64,000 nt of DNA from an uncultured Oscillospiraceae bacterium (GCA_947589545.1 CANQBA010000002.1:42874-106873), one strand, 5' to 3'; positions 34,055-43,051 are shown, counted from the stretch's first letter. Notes: generated by a model not told the origin, from the sequence alone. Numbers and translations: made by a program.

Positions 34055-35368
34055 GTGAACAATATCCTGGAGACCCTGAAAAAGCTTTGGATGGAATCCG
34101 GCTTTATGGGCTTCTTTGAAACCGGCGGCTGGAAATCTCTCATTATGATCGTCGTGGCCCTGGCGCTGCTGTACCTGGGCATCCGAAAGAAATTCGAGCC
34201 GCTTCTGCTGGTGGGCATCGCCTTCGGCACCCTGCTCACCAATCTGCCCGGCGCGGGCCTGTACCACATGGCGATGTGGGACGCCTACGTATACGAGTGC
34301 CCCTACGACGCGGCCAACGAGGCCATCCTCTACGACGTGGAGGAGGAGCGCGTTCTCTCCGTGGAGGAGTATATGGCCTCCCTCCCCGAGGACGCAGAAG
34401 AGCCGGAGATCATTGAAAAGCTCTCCTTTACCGACATCGCCCACATCGGCGGGCTTCTCGATATCCTGTACATCGGCGTGAAGGCCGGCATCTACCCCTG
34501 CCTCATCTTCATCGGCGTGGGGGCCATGACCGACTTCGGGCCCCTCATCGCCAACCCCAAGAGCTTCTTCCTGGGGGCGGCGGCCCAGTTCGGCGTGTTC
34601 TTCGCCTTCTTCGGGGCGGTGCTCCTGGGCTTCACCGGCAACCAGGCCGCGGCCATCGGCATCATCGGCGGCGCGGACGGGCCAACGGCGATTTTGACGT
34701 GCATGCTCCTGGCCCCGGCGCTCCTGGGCCCCATCGCCATCGCCGCCTACTCCTATATGGCCCTGATCCCCATGATCCAGCCGCCCATCATGCGGGCGCT
34801 GACCACCGAGAAGGAGCGAAGCGTCAAGATGGAGCAGCTGCGGGAGGTCTCCAAGACCGAGAAGGTCGTCTTCCCCATCCTGACGGCGGGCTTTGTGATC
34901 CTGCTCCTGCCCTCCACCGCGCCCCTGATCGGGTGCCTGATGTTCGGCAACCTCCTCAGAGAGACGGGCGTCACGGAGCGGCTCTCCGACGTGGCCCAGA
35001 ACGCCCTGATGAACATCGTGACGCTCTTTTTGGGCATCTCCGTGGGCGCCACCACCGTGGCCGCCCGGTTCCTCACCGTCAACACCCTGAAGATCGTGCT
35101 GCTGGGCCTCATCGCCTTCTGCTTCTCCACGGTGGGCGGACTTCTGGTGGGCAAGCTCATGTATAAGCTCTCCGGCGGGAAGATCAACCCCCTCATCGGC
35201 GCCGCCGGCGTCTCCGCCGTGCCCATGGCCGCCCGTGTGGCCCAGGTGGAGGGCCAGAAGGCCAACCCCTCCAACTTCCTGCTGATGCACGCCATGGGCC
35301 CCAACGTGGCCGGCGTCATCGGCTCCGCCATCGCCGCTGGATTCCTGATCAAGGTCTTCGGCGCGTAA
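34055..35368 (+). CDS. oadB: Sodium-ion translocating decarboxylase beta subunit
   Basis: A 437-residue polytopic membrane protein that decarboxylates carboxybiotin and pumps sodium outwards. Its family markers include GVGAMTDFGPLIANP near residue 151, GIIGGADGPTAI near 202 (an Asp essential for sodium binding) and repeated hydrophobic helices. A charged, non-membrane segment near residues 77-130 (ending in DIAHIGGLLD) is present, as in other clostridial versions. Start GTG 34055 follows AAGGGGGG. It ends before a strong terminator. Confidence 0.92.
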   Translation: MNNILETLKKLWMESGFMGFFETGGWKSLIMIVVALALLYLGIRKKFEPLLLVGIAFGTLLTNLPGAGLYHMAMWDAYVYECPYDAANEAILYDVEEERVLSVEEYMASLPEDAEEPEIIEKLSFTDIAHIGGLLDILYIGVKAGIYPCLIFIGVGAMTDFGPLIANPKSFFLGAAAQFGVFFAFFGAVLLGFTGNQAAAIGIIGGADGPTAILTCMLLAPALLGPIAIAAYSYMALIPMIQPPIMRALTTEKERSVKMEQLREVSKTEKVVFPILTAGFVILLLPSTAPLIGCLMFGNLLRETGVTERLSDVAQNALMNIVTLFLGISVGATTVAARFLTVNTLKIVLLGLIAFCFSTVGGLLVGKLMYKLSGGKINPLIGAAGVSAVPMAARVAQVEGQKANPSNFLLMHAMGPNVAGVIGSAIAAGFLIKVFGA

Positions 35369-35430
35369 AACCCGAAAACATGTGCAAAAAAGCGGCTGGG
35401 ACAAACAGCCGTCGCTCATAAAACAGTATC

Positions 35431-35481
35431 AAAAAGGCCGTTGACTTTTTACCGGGAAGCCGGTGTGTCAACGGTCTTTTT
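35431..35481. terminator. Terminator after the oad operon
   Basis: AAAAAGGCCGTTGAC (35431-35445) pairs with 35467-35481 with one mismatch and ends in TTTTT; A and T tracts suit both directions. Confidence 0.75.
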
Positions 35482-35554
35482 ATGGTCGCCAGACTATGTA
35501 TAGAAGTGCGCCCTTTGTTCCAAAGAGGTTTGCAGCATCTCAACAAATGAGGAT

Positions 35555-35974
35555 TTACCCCTCGAACGCAAACAGATTTCCAAGTGGGATAGAAAAACCT
35601 AATGACCGATACATTTTAATGTCGCAATCCGCGCATCCAACGGTGAGAGAACCCACACCGCTTTCTTGATAAGCAAATCTGACTAACTGTCTTGCAATTC
35701 CTTTGTGCCGATATTCGGGAACAATGTAGAAATCTTCAAACACGCCTCCCGTTTGGTAGTTAAATGTGGAATAGGTTGGTGTGATGGAGCAGCAGGCAAT
35801 CAGCCTGCCCCCATCAATACACCCGTAAAAGAATATTTGTTCCTTTTTAATTGTCTCATAGAGGCTGTCAAGGTTCTCCTCTGTAGGCGTTTCCTCCCCG
35901 ATCTCCTGTTTGTAACCTATGTGAAGCGCTTTAAGTCCATCCATATTCCCATGAGTTATTCGAATATATTCCAT
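35555..35974 (-). CDS. GNAT family N-acetyltransferase
   Basis: A 139-residue acetyltransferase started at ATG 35974 behind ATGGAGAAG. The acetyl-CoA binding motif reads VPEYRHKGIARQLV near residue 88-101, preceded by the strand VFEDFYI. The sequence is poorer in GC than its neighbours, hinting at recent acquisition. A TATAAT box (36032-36037 on the minus strand) lies upstream. The acceptor is unknown. The gap 35975-36259 holds no other gene I can support. Confidence 0.8.
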   Translation of the reverse strand: MEYIRITHGNMDGLKALHIGYKQEIGEETPTEENLDSLYETIKKEQIFFYGCIDGGRLIACCSITPTYSTFNYQTGGVFEDFYIVPEYRHKGIARQLVRFAYQESGVGSLTVGCADCDIKMYRSLGFSIPLGNLFAFEG

Positions 35975-36259
35975 TTGTCTTCTCCATTTCAAGTGTCGAT
36001 TTGTCGAACAGTCTCCCATTCGGCATTTAACATTATACCGCCAAAATGTGAAGAAATCTACTGCCCGCTAAGACGGTTAATCGATTTTTTTCGAAGGTTC
36101 TGCCCACCTCGAATAGAAAACGCCCCGGCGATTTTGTCCTCGTCCAGAGCGTTCCTATCTGCTGTGCCTGCCCGTCTTAAAGGCAAGCTCAAACAACATA
36201 CTGTTTTATGACCAGCCCGCAAAAACCCGGCCGCTTTTTTATGCTTTTGAAAAATCCGC

Positions 36260-37060
36260 TTACGGGCGCAGGCCCATGCCGCCCTCCAGGGTCAGCGTCT
36301 CGCCGGAGAGGTACTTGAAGTCCTGCTTGGAGAGCTGTACGCAGACCCGGCCAATTTCCGTCTCGGGGTTGCCGTAGTGGCCCATGGGGGGCATGTGGAC
36401 GTTGGCCTTGAAGGCCTCGGGGTAGGCGTCCTGGAAGTTCTCCAGCTGGGCTGTCCAGGCCAGGGGGCAGATGACGTTGACGTTGATGCCGTCCTTGCCC
36501 CATTCGGTGGCGGCCACACGGGTCAGGCCCCGGATGCCCTCCTTGGCGGCGGCGTAGGCGCACTGGCCGAAGTTGCCGAAAAGGCCCGCGCCGGAGGCGA
36601 AGTTGATGACGCTTCCCCTGGCCTCCTTGAGGTAGGGATAGCACGCCTTCATGTAGTAGAAGGCGCTGTAAAGGCCGGAGTAGATGGCCAGGTCGAACTG
36701 CTCCGTGGTGTGGTCGGCCAGGGTGACGCCGGAGGCGGATGCCTGGGCGTTATTGATGAGCACGTCGATGCGTCCGAAGGCCGCGATGGTTGCGTCCACC
36801 ACCTTCTTCACGGCCCCCTCGTTGTCCGCCCCGGCGTTGATGTCCGCTTGGACGGGCAGAACCTTGACGCCGTAGAGCCGTTCCAGCTCCTCCTGGGCGT
36901 CCGTCAGCTTTTTCACGTTGCGGCCGGTGATGACCAGATTGGCCCCCTCCTTGGCGAAGGCGATGGCGATGCCGTAGCCGATGGAGCCGGCGGAGCCGTC
37001 CTTGAGGGTGGCCCTGCCGCCGCCGGTGATGATCACGGTTTTTCCTGTAAGCTCTCCCAT
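36260..37060 (-). CDS. SDR family oxidoreductase
   Basis: A 266-residue short-chain dehydrogenase/reductase started at ATG 37060 behind AAGGAGG. The nucleotide-binding loop is expanded: TGGGRATLKDG and then SIGYGIA instead of the compact TGxxxGxG. NNAQASASG near residue 103, the catalytic Ser in INFASGAG near 150 and YAAAK near 166-170 with Tyr and Lys complete the active site; the C-terminus ends in LEGGMGLRP. NAD(P) is the cofactor; the substrate is unknown. It is the last gene of the perR-rubrerythrin operon, 17 bases after the fusion gene. Confidence 0.85.
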   Translation of the reverse strand: MGELTGKTVIITGGGRATLKDGSAGSIGYGIAIAFAKEGANLVITGRNVKKLTDAQEELERLYGVKVLPVQADINAGADNEGAVKKVVDATIAAFGRIDVLINNAQASASGVTLADHTTEQFDLAIYSGLYSAFYYMKACYPYLKEARGSVINFASGAGLFGNFGQCAYAAAKEGIRGLTRVAATEWGKDGINVNVICPLAWTAQLENFQDAYPEAFKANVHMPPMGHYGNPETEIGRVCVQLSKQDFKYLSGETLTLEGGMGLRP

Positions 37061-37077
37061 GGTGAGATCCTCCTTGT

Positions 37078-38172
37078 TTATTTGAAATATTTGTCCAGAA
37101 GCCCCTTCAGGGCCCTGCCGTGGCGGGCCTCGTCCCGGGTCATCTCGTGGACGGTGTCGTGAATGGCGTCCAGACCGTTGCGCTTGGCGCAGGCGGCCAG
37201 GTCGAACTTGCCCCGGGCGGCGCCGAACTCGCAGTCCACGCGCCAGGCCAGATTCTTCTCGGTGCTGTCGGTCATATTGGGCTCCAGGTCAGATCCCAGG
37301 AGCTCGGCAAATTTGGCGGCGTGCTCGGCCTCCTCCCGGGCGGCCTTGCGCCAGTAGTCCGCCATCTGCGCGTCGCCCTCCCTGCCGGCTGCGCGGGCCA
37401 TGCACAGATAGAGCCCCGCCTCGGAGCACTCCCCGGTAAAGTTTGCCTTGAGCTGATCCAGAATATACCTCTTATCCCGGTCGCTGATGTCCGGGTTGTC
37501 CTTCACCGTCTCGCCGTAGACGCCGAAGGTGTGCTCCGCCGCCAGCGCGGCGTCCGGCTTCCTCTCGGTGAACCGGCTTCCCGGCACGTGGCACACCGGG
37601 CACTGATCCGGCGGCTCCGGCCCCTCGTAGACATAGCCGCACACGGGGCAGACCCACTTCTTCACGGGCTTGCCGGAGGCCGGCGCGGGCTTTATAGCCC
37701 GGGCCTTGATGACCGTCTGGTAGTAGTTGTAGGTGGCGCTGGGGGCGTCGGAGAGCACCTCGCCGTCGGTCATCTCCCCGATGAAGAGGGTGTGGGAGCC
37801 CAGGTCGTGGCTCTCCGTGACCTTCACGGACATAAAAGCGTTGCAATACTTAGTAAGATACAGAAGCCCGTTGGCGCTCCTGGCCGTGTCCGCAAAGCCC
37901 GCCAGCTTGTCCGTATCCCGGCCCGACTGCATCCCGAAGCGCCTGAAAAGCTCCATGGGGGCCTCCTCCGTCAGGGAGCTCACGTTAAATTCGCCGGTCC
38001 GGGCGATCATATCGTGGGTGAATCCGCCCTTGATGGAGGCGACGGACAGGCGGGTGGGGTTGGAGGCCGTCTGGACGGCGGTGTTAATGACGCAGGCGTT
38101 GTCCCGGTTCCCCTCTCGCGCGGAGAGGAGATAGACGCCGTAGCTCAGCTTATAGAGGGATTTTGTGTTCAT
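37078..38172 (-). CDS. Flavin reductase - rubredoxin - rubrerythrin fusion
   Basis: A 364-residue three-part redox protein. Residues about 1-155 are an FMN-binding flavin reductase-like domain (NACVINTAVQTASNPTRL, NVSSLTEEAP). Residues about 170-205 are a rubredoxin with [10 protein letters not shown] and CPVC. Residues about 215-364 are a ferritin-like rubrerythrin domain with EXXH-type ligands ([31 protein letters not shown]). High-molecular-weight rubredoxins join the first two parts; adding the rubrerythrin part makes an in-line NADH-flavin-iron peroxide reductase. The C-terminal half is a close copy of the neighbouring rubrerythrin gene. Confidence 0.9.
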   Translation of the reverse strand: MNTKSLYKLSYGVYLLSAREGNRDNACVINTAVQTASNPTRLSVASIKGGFTHDMIARTGEFNVSSLTEEAPMELFRRFGMQSGRDTDKLAGFADTARSANGLLYLTKYCNAFMSVKVTESHDLGSHTLFIGEMTDGEVLSDAPSATYNYYQTVIKARAIKPAPASGKPVKKWVCPVCGYVYEGPEPPDQCPVCHVPGSRFTERKPDAALAAEHTFGVYGETVKDNPDISDRDKRYILDQLKANFTGECSEAGLYLCMARAAGREGDAQMADYWRKAAREEAEHAAKFAELLGSDLEPNMTDSTEKNLAWRVDCEFGAARGKFDLAACAKRNGLDAIHDTVHEMTRDEARHGRALKGLLDKYFK

Positions 38173-38185
38173 AGATCCACCCCTT

Positions 38186-38215
38186 GCAAAAATGGCCCTC
38201 CGCGCGGAGGGCCGT
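38186..38215 (-). terminator. Hairpin terminator after rubrerythrin
   Basis: GGCCCTCC and its complement around CGCG (38194-38213), followed on the minus strand by ATTTTTGC. It lies between two genes of the operon, so some readthrough is expected. Confidence 0.6.
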
Positions 38216-38241
38216 ATAGGATTACAGGAAAATTCTGCTTC

Positions 38242-38829
38242 TTATTTAAAATACCGCTCCAGAAGTCCCTTCAGAGCCTTGCCGTGGCGGGCCTCGTCCC
38301 GGGCCATCTCATGGACGGTGTCGTGGATGGCGTCCAGGCCGTTCTTCTTGGCGCAGGCGGCCAGGTCGAACTTGCCCTGGGTGGCGCCGAATTCGCAGTC
38401 CACCCGCCAGGCCAGATTCTTCTTGGTGCTGTCGGTCATATTGGGCTCCAGGTCAGATCCCAGGAGCTCGGCGAACTTGGCGGCGTGCTCGGCCTCCTCA
38501 AAGGCGGCCTTCTCCCAGTAGAGGCCCACCTCGGGGTAGCCCTCCCGGTGGGCGATGCGGGCCATGCACAGATACATGCCCACCTCACTGCACTCGCCCT
38601 GGAAGTTGGCCATCAGCTGCTCGTGGATGTACTTCTTGTCGGCCTCGCTGATGTCGGGGTTGTTCTTCACGGTCTTGGCGTAGACGCCGAACTCGTGCTC
38701 CGCGGCCAGCTTGGCCTCACCCTTCATCTCGGTGAACTTACTGCCGGGAACCTTGCAGACGGGGCAGGACTCGGGGGGATTCTCCCCCTCGTAGACGTAA
38801 CCGCATACGGGGCAAACCCATTTCTTCAT
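38242..38829 (-). CDS. Rubrerythrin (N-terminal rubredoxin)
   Basis: A 195-residue peroxide reductase that starts at ATG 38829 behind GGAGGT. It has an N-terminal rubredoxin ([10 protein letters not shown] and CPVC, residues about 5-30) followed by a four-helix diiron domain with [15 protein letters not shown] and [11 protein letters not shown] ligands. Placing the rubredoxin first is the reverse-order arrangement seen in clostridial NADH peroxidases. It detoxifies peroxide in the cytoplasm and is downstream of perR, so peroxide should induce it. Confidence 0.93.
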   Translation of the reverse strand: MKKWVCPVCGYVYEGENPPESCPVCKVPGSKFTEMKGEAKLAAEHEFGVYAKTVKNNPDISEADKKYIHEQLMANFQGECSEVGMYLCMARIAHREGYPEVGLYWEKAAFEEAEHAAKFAELLGSDLEPNMTDSTKKNLAWRVDCEFGATQGKFDLAACAKKNGLDAIHDTVHEMARDEARHGKALKGLLERYFK

Positions 38830-38872
38830 AACATTTACCTCCATTTGTAAAATGAAAATATATATACACGCC

Positions 38873-39265
38873 TTATGGCTGTATATCCTTATCCATGCAC
38901 GCCCGGCACAGGCCGGTCATGCGCACCTCCACGCCCGTCACGTGGCCGTGGGGGCCGTCGGTCAGGCGCTCCAGATCCATTTCGGGCAGCGCCACGTCCA
39001 GCACGGCGCCGCAGCCTTTGCAGACGAAGTGGCCGTGGGCGGAGAGATCCCCGTCAAACCGCTCCTGCCCGTCCACCACGCCCACACTGCGGATGAGGCC
39101 CGCCCCGGTAAGGACGCGGAGATTCCGGTAGACGGTGCCCAGGCTCAGATCCGGGTAGGTCTTGCGAAGCTCGCTGTGTACCCACTCCGCCGTGGGGTGA
39201 CAGTGCACATCCCGCAAAAGGGCCAGAATGGCGTCACGCTTTACGCTCTTTCTTGCGGCGCTCAT
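38873..39265 (-). CDS. perR: Fur-family peroxide regulator (PerR-like)
   Basis: A 130-residue repressor started at ATG 39265 behind GGGGGG. The winged-helix DNA-binding part has [27 protein letters not shown] at residues about 22-48, and the metal domain has HFVCKGCG near 85 and CRACM near 122, the two Cys pairs of the structural zinc site. Together with rubrerythrin genes downstream, it is best read as PerR rather than Fur or Zur. It likely controls its own operon. Confidence 0.85.
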   Translation of the reverse strand: MSAARKSVKRDAILALLRDVHCHPTAEWVHSELRKTYPDLSLGTVYRNLRVLTGAGLIRSVGVVDGQERFDGDLSAHGHFVCKGCGAVLDVALPEMDLERLTDGPHGHVTGVEVRMTGLCRACMDKDIQP

Positions 39266-39282
39266 GCTGCCCCCCCTAACAG

Positions 39283-39327
39283 GAATGATTCTTATTTAAG
39301 GATACCACACCCGCCGGAGAATTGCAA
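39283..39327 (-). promoter_or_regulatory. perR promoter with possible Fur/PerR box
   Basis: TTGCAA (39322-39327), 17 bases, TATCCT (39299-39304) on the minus strand. An AT-rich TTAAATAAGAATCATT stretch follows immediately and is a weak match to a PerR operator. Confidence 0.45.
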
Positions 39328-39375
39328 GGGGAAATCGCGAAAATTCCGCCGCGTCCCTGAACGATCCGGCGGCGC

Positions 39376-40212
39376 TCAGTCCCTGTTGTAGGTTTCCAGG
39401 AAGAAGTGCTCCACGCCCTTTGTCTTGTAGGCCGGAAAGGTGTCCAGCGCCAGCTCGTGGATGGCGTTGAAGATGGACTTTTCCACGTTGGGATCCGTCT
39501 TCCTGAGCGCCCGGATCAGCTCTTTTGTCTGATGGCGCTTGCCCTGGAGCTCCCCCGTCTCCAGCCCCTCGGTGAAGCGGCAGGCACAGCGCAGAAATTC
39601 CAGGCCGTTGTACCGGGCCCAGGCGATGATATCGTCCTCGTGGACGCAGTACAGGGGCCGGATCAGCTCCATGCCGGGGAAGTTTGTGCTGTGGAGCTTG
39701 GGCATCATCCCCTGAAGCTGGGCCCCGAACAGGAGGGCCATCAGGGTCGTCTCGATGACGTCGTTGAAGTGGTGGCCCAGGGCGATCTTGTTGCACCCCA
39801 GCTCCCTGGCCCTGGCGTAGAGATTCCCCCGCCGCATACGGGCGCACAGATAGCAGGGGTTCTTCTCCTGGGCGTTGGCCACCGCGAAGACGTCGCTTTC
39901 AAAGATCTCCACCGGCACGTTGAGGAGCGCGGCGTTTTCCTCGATCCGCCGCCGGTTCTCCGGGGCGTACCCGGGATCCATGACGATGTATTTCACCGCG
40001 AAGGGCACGGCGGTGTGGCGGTGGAGCTCCTGCATCAGCTTTGCCAGAAGCATGGAGTCCTTGCCCCCGGAGACGCACACGGCGATGGAATCCTCCGCCC
40101 GGATAAGCTCGTACCGGTTGACAGCGTAGGTGAAGGGGTTCCATAGCTCCTTGCGGTATTTTTTGATGATGCTCCGCTCGATCTGTTGAGAGCGGGTCAG
40201 TTCCCTGCTCAT
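39376..40212 (-). CDS. TtcA-like tRNA thiolation ATPase
   Basis: A 278-residue PP-loop ATPase started at ATG 40212 behind GGGGGG. The pyrophosphate loop is VCVSGGKDSM near residue 43-52. Two CxxC-like sites (CYLCARM near 120 and CACRFTEG near 210) may hold an iron-sulfur cluster as in TtcA, which thiolates cytidine 32 of tRNA. The GHHFNDVIETTLMALL segment near 150 is typical of the family. Whether it makes 2-thiocytidine or a related base is not certain. It follows the methyltransferase by 11 bases. Confidence 0.8.
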   Translation of the reverse strand: MSRELTRSQQIERSIIKKYRKELWNPFTYAVNRYELIRAEDSIAVCVSGGKDSMLLAKLMQELHRHTAVPFAVKYIVMDPGYAPENRRRIEENAALLNVPVEIFESDVFAVANAQEKNPCYLCARMRRGNLYARARELGCNKIALGHHFNDVIETTLMALLFGAQLQGMMPKLHSTNFPGMELIRPLYCVHEDDIIAWARYNGLEFLRCACRFTEGLETGELQGKRHQTKELIRALRKTDPNVEKSIFNAIHELALDTFPAYKTKGVEHFFLETYNRD

Positions 40213-40223
40213 GCGCGCCCCCC

Positions 40224-40868
40224 CTATACGTCGGCCCGGAGGGTGGCCGTGGCGTCCCACCTGGCCAGCTCCGTCACCTGTGAAAAGCCCGCCTCCCGCA
40301 GGATAGACGCCTCATGCGCCGCCGTCAGGGGCGTGTCGTAGTGATAAAGGCCCTCCGGCAGGCCCTGGGCCCGCCTTAATTGGCGAAGCTCCTCAAAATA
40401 TTCCGCCTCCAGTTCCGGACTCTCGGCAAAATAGTCCGTGAGGATGAAATACCCCTCCGGCTTCAGCGCCGCCCGGAGCCTCCGGTACAGCGCCCGCTTC
40501 CGATCCGCCGGGAAGTGGTGCAGGGATTCCACCGACACCGCCGCGTCGTATCCCGCCCCCAGATCCACGTCAAAATAGGAGCCGCGGATGAGTTCAAGCT
40601 TCTTATCGGGGAATTTCTCTCTCAGCGCCTCCAGCATCCCCCGGGAGAGGTCGATCCCGGTGACGGCGGCCCCGGGACAGCGCCTGAAATATGCCTCCAG
40701 CTCCAGCCCCGTGCCGCAGCCCAGATCCAGGACGCGGCAGCCGGGGAACGCCGGCAGGAGCGAGGCGGTGAAGGGGTAAAATTCCCCGTTGCCGTCGATC
40801 TCCGCCTTCATATGCCCGTCGTATCCCGCCAGCCGGCTTTCAAAAAACGACGCCATCTCCTCCAGCAA
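40224..40868 (-). CDS. Class I SAM-dependent methyltransferase
   Basis: A 214-residue methyltransferase whose start is TTG 40868, placed by AAGGAGGGG seven bases upstream. Motif I is VLDLGCGTGLELEAY near residue 45, motif II is TGIDLSRGML near 70, and a later segment VSVESLHHFP near 115 follows the usual pattern. There is no C-terminal specificity domain that would name a substrate. It forms a small operon with the TtcA-like gene. Confidence 0.85.
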   Translation of the reverse strand: MLEEMASFFESRLAGYDGHMKAEIDGNGEFYPFTASLLPAFPGCRVLDLGCGTGLELEAYFRRCPGAAVTGIDLSRGMLEALREKFPDKKLELIRGSYFDVDLGAGYDAAVSVESLHHFPADRKRALYRRLRAALKPEGYFILTDYFAESPELEAEYFEELRQLRRAQGLPEGLYHYDTPLTAAHEASILREAGFSQVTELARWDATATLRADV

Positions 40869-40978
40869 GGCCGTTCCCCTCCTTTTTCACGCCAAAAATT
40901 TTAAAATCATTATACCACACGGGCACCGGATATGGTATACTTATTTTATCGATTTCTTCACCGCAAAGGAGCCAGACT

Positions 40979-41821
40979 ATGAGAGAGATCCTCTGTTCCG
41001 ATATTGCCGCCGCCGTCGAAAGGCTCTGTATCCGCGCCGCCACGGTGCTGACGCCGGATCTGCGGGCGGCCATCGAAGGGGCCGCCGGGACCGAGCCGTC
41101 GGAGGCCGGGAGCGCCGCCCTCCGGGACATGGTGGACAATTTTAACTGCGCCGCCGCCGGCGGCCTGCCCATCTGCCAGGACACGGGTATGGCGGTGGTC
41201 TTCGCCGACCTGGGCCAGGACGTCCATATCGCCGGCGGGGACTTCGAGGCCGCCGTGGCCGAGGGGGTGCGGCGGGGGTATGTGAACGGGTACCTGAGAA
41301 AATCCGTGGTGGCCGACCCCTTCCGGCGGGTGAACACCAACGACAACACCCCGCCGATCCTCTGGACGCGGATCGTCCCCGGCGACAGGCTGACCCTCAC
41401 CGTGGCCCCCAAGGGCTTCGGGAGCGAGAACAAGAGCCGGATGAAGATGTTCCTGCCCTCCGCCGGGATCGGGGCGTTTGAGGACTTCATTGTGGAGACG
41501 GTGGAGCTTGCCGGAGCCGACCCCTGTCCGCCGGTGGTGCTGGGCGTGGGCATCGGCGGCACGGTGGAGAAGGCCGCCATGATGGCCAAGCTGGCCCTGA
41601 CCCGGCCGGTGAACCTGCGCAATCCCGACGAATTTTACGCCGCCATGGAGGCCCGCGTTCTGGAGAAGGTCAACGCCCTGGGCATCGGCCCCCAGGGCTT
41701 CGGCGGCAGAACCACGGCCCTGGCCGTGAACATCAACGCCTACGCCAGTCACATCGCCGGCACCGTCTGCGTTGTCAACGTGGGGTGCCACGTCACCCGC
41801 CACGCCACGGAAATACTATAA
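40979..41821 (+). CDS. Fumarate hydratase/tartrate dehydratase alpha subunit (orphan)
   Basis: A 280-residue N-terminal subunit of class I iron-sulfur fumarase: PICQDTGMAVVF near residue 65 has the conserved cluster Cys, with GFGSENKSRMKM near 142 and VGVGIGGTVEKA near 187, and NVGCHVTRHA at the C-terminus. The beta subunit that completes the enzyme normally follows directly; here a palindromic repeat and an unrelated esterase follow. Either the partner is elsewhere or this subunit is broken away. Confidence 0.88.
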   Translation: MREILCSDIAAAVERLCIRAATVLTPDLRAAIEGAAGTEPSEAGSAALRDMVDNFNCAAAGGLPICQDTGMAVVFADLGQDVHIAGGDFEAAVAEGVRRGYVNGYLRKSVVADPFRRVNTNDNTPPILWTRIVPGDRLTLTVAPKGFGSENKSRMKMFLPSAGIGAFEDFIVETVELAGADPCPPVVLGVGIGGTVEKAAMMAKLALTRPVNLRNPDEFYAAMEARVLEKVNALGIGPQGFGGRTTALAVNINAYASHIAGTVCVVNVGCHVTRHATEIL

Positions 41822-41826
41822 CTTTC

Positions 41827-41893
41827 TAAAAAGCCCTGACGGGCTTTTTTCCGACGTACATGCCGCCGGGAAAAATATTGATGAAATTGAGTT
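41827..41893 (-). repeat. Partial copy of the intergenic palindromic element
   Basis: An AAAGCCCTGACGGGCTTT hairpin is followed by TCCGACGTACATGCCGCCGG and AAAAATATTGA, then ATTGAGTT. The same order appears in reverse near 50612-50670. It sits just after the fumarase gene. Confidence 0.6.
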
Positions 41894-41911
41894 GAAAGCC
41901 GGGTGCCGTAA

Positions 41912-43003
41912 ATGAACGTCTATTCTCCCCTGGACGAAAGGATCCTGATTCACGGGCGCACCGTGAAAAAAGAGCCCCTGCCCCTTTTCTGGACGGGGTC
42001 GGGCGTCGAGCTGGAGACAGACGCCGGAGAGCTTTGGCTGGAGCTGGAGAGTACCGGGGTTACCGGCCTTCTGTGGATCCGCGCGGAGCTGGACGGCGCG
42101 ACGGTCCTGCGCCAGGCGGTGGAGCAGGGCGTCAGCCGGATCTGCGTCTTCCGGGGCGTGCCCCGTACCCGCCGCCGGGTGCGGATCTTCCGGGAACAGC
42201 AGCCCTTCCCCCGGGAGCCGGACTGCGTCCTCCGCGTCCGCTCCGTCCGGTGCGACGGGGCCCTCTACCCGGTTCCGCCCAGACCCCGGCGGCTGGAATT
42301 CGTGGGCGACAGCGTCACCGCAGGCGAGGGCCTGTGCGGGCCGGCCACCCTTCTCTCCGGCGGCCCCATCGTCTACTCCAGCCAGGGCAATTACGCCCTG
42401 GAGGCGGGCCGCGCCCTGAACGCCGACGTGAATCTGGTGGCCCTCAGCGGCTGGGGCGCCGCCGTCTCCTGGGACAACAACCCCAACAACGTGACGCCCC
42501 GGGTCTACGGGGAGGTCTGCTCCGCCCTCCCCGACCCGGACGGGCGCGGGCTCTGGGACTTTGACGCCTGGCAGCCCGACGCCGTGATCATCCACCTGGG
42601 CAACAACGACTTTTTCGCCCTGAAGGAGGCCCCATATACCGATCCGGAGACCGGCGCGGTGACGCAGTTCCGCCTGGGCCCGGACGGCGGCCCCGACGAG
42701 GCCAGCGCCCGGGCGTTCCGGCAGGCGGTGACCGGATTTTTGGCCCGGGTGCGGGCGGTAAATCCCAAAGCCCACCTGGTCTGGGCCTTCGGCATGTTCA
42801 CCGGCCTCTGGCGGCCCTATATCCTGACGGCCATGGAGGCGTATACCCGCGATGCCGGGGACGGGAACGTCAGCTTCCTCCCCCTCCCCCGGGTGAGGCC
42901 CGAAAACGCCGGCTCCAACGGCCACCCCGGCCCCCTGGACCACCTGGCGGCGGCCAGGGCCGTGACGGAACATCTGAGGGCGATACTGCCCTTTCACGGT
43001 TAA
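41912..43003 (+). CDS. SGNH/GDSL hydrolase, CE2-like esterase
   Basis: A 363-residue hydrolase. A strand-rich N-terminal jelly-roll-like region (about 1-115) precedes the SGNH catalytic domain: the nucleophile Ser in FVGDSVTAGEG near 130, the Gly in VALSGWGAA near 174, IIHLGNNDFF near 228, and the C-terminal His/Asp in NGHPGPLDHLAAA near 340. This matches carbohydrate esterase family 2, which deacetylates plant polysaccharides. No signal peptide is visible, so it may act inside the cell. The ribosome binding site is weak. Confidence 0.78.
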   Translation: MNVYSPLDERILIHGRTVKKEPLPLFWTGSGVELETDAGELWLELESTGVTGLLWIRAELDGATVLRQAVEQGVSRICVFRGVPRTRRRVRIFREQQPFPREPDCVLRVRSVRCDGALYPVPPRPRRLEFVGDSVTAGEGLCGPATLLSGGPIVYSSQGNYALEAGRALNADVNLVALSGWGAAVSWDNNPNNVTPRVYGEVCSALPDPDGRGLWDFDAWQPDAVIIHLGNNDFFALKEAPYTDPETGAVTQFRLGPDGGPDEASARAFRQAVTGFLARVRAVNPKAHLVWAFGMFTGLWRPYILTAMEAYTRDAGDGNVSFLPLPRVRPENAGSNGHPGPLDHLAAARAVTEHLRAILPFHG

Positions 43004-43051
43004 GCCTTCGTCACTCGGTCAAAATTTTTTATTCTTTTTTCAAAAAACTTG

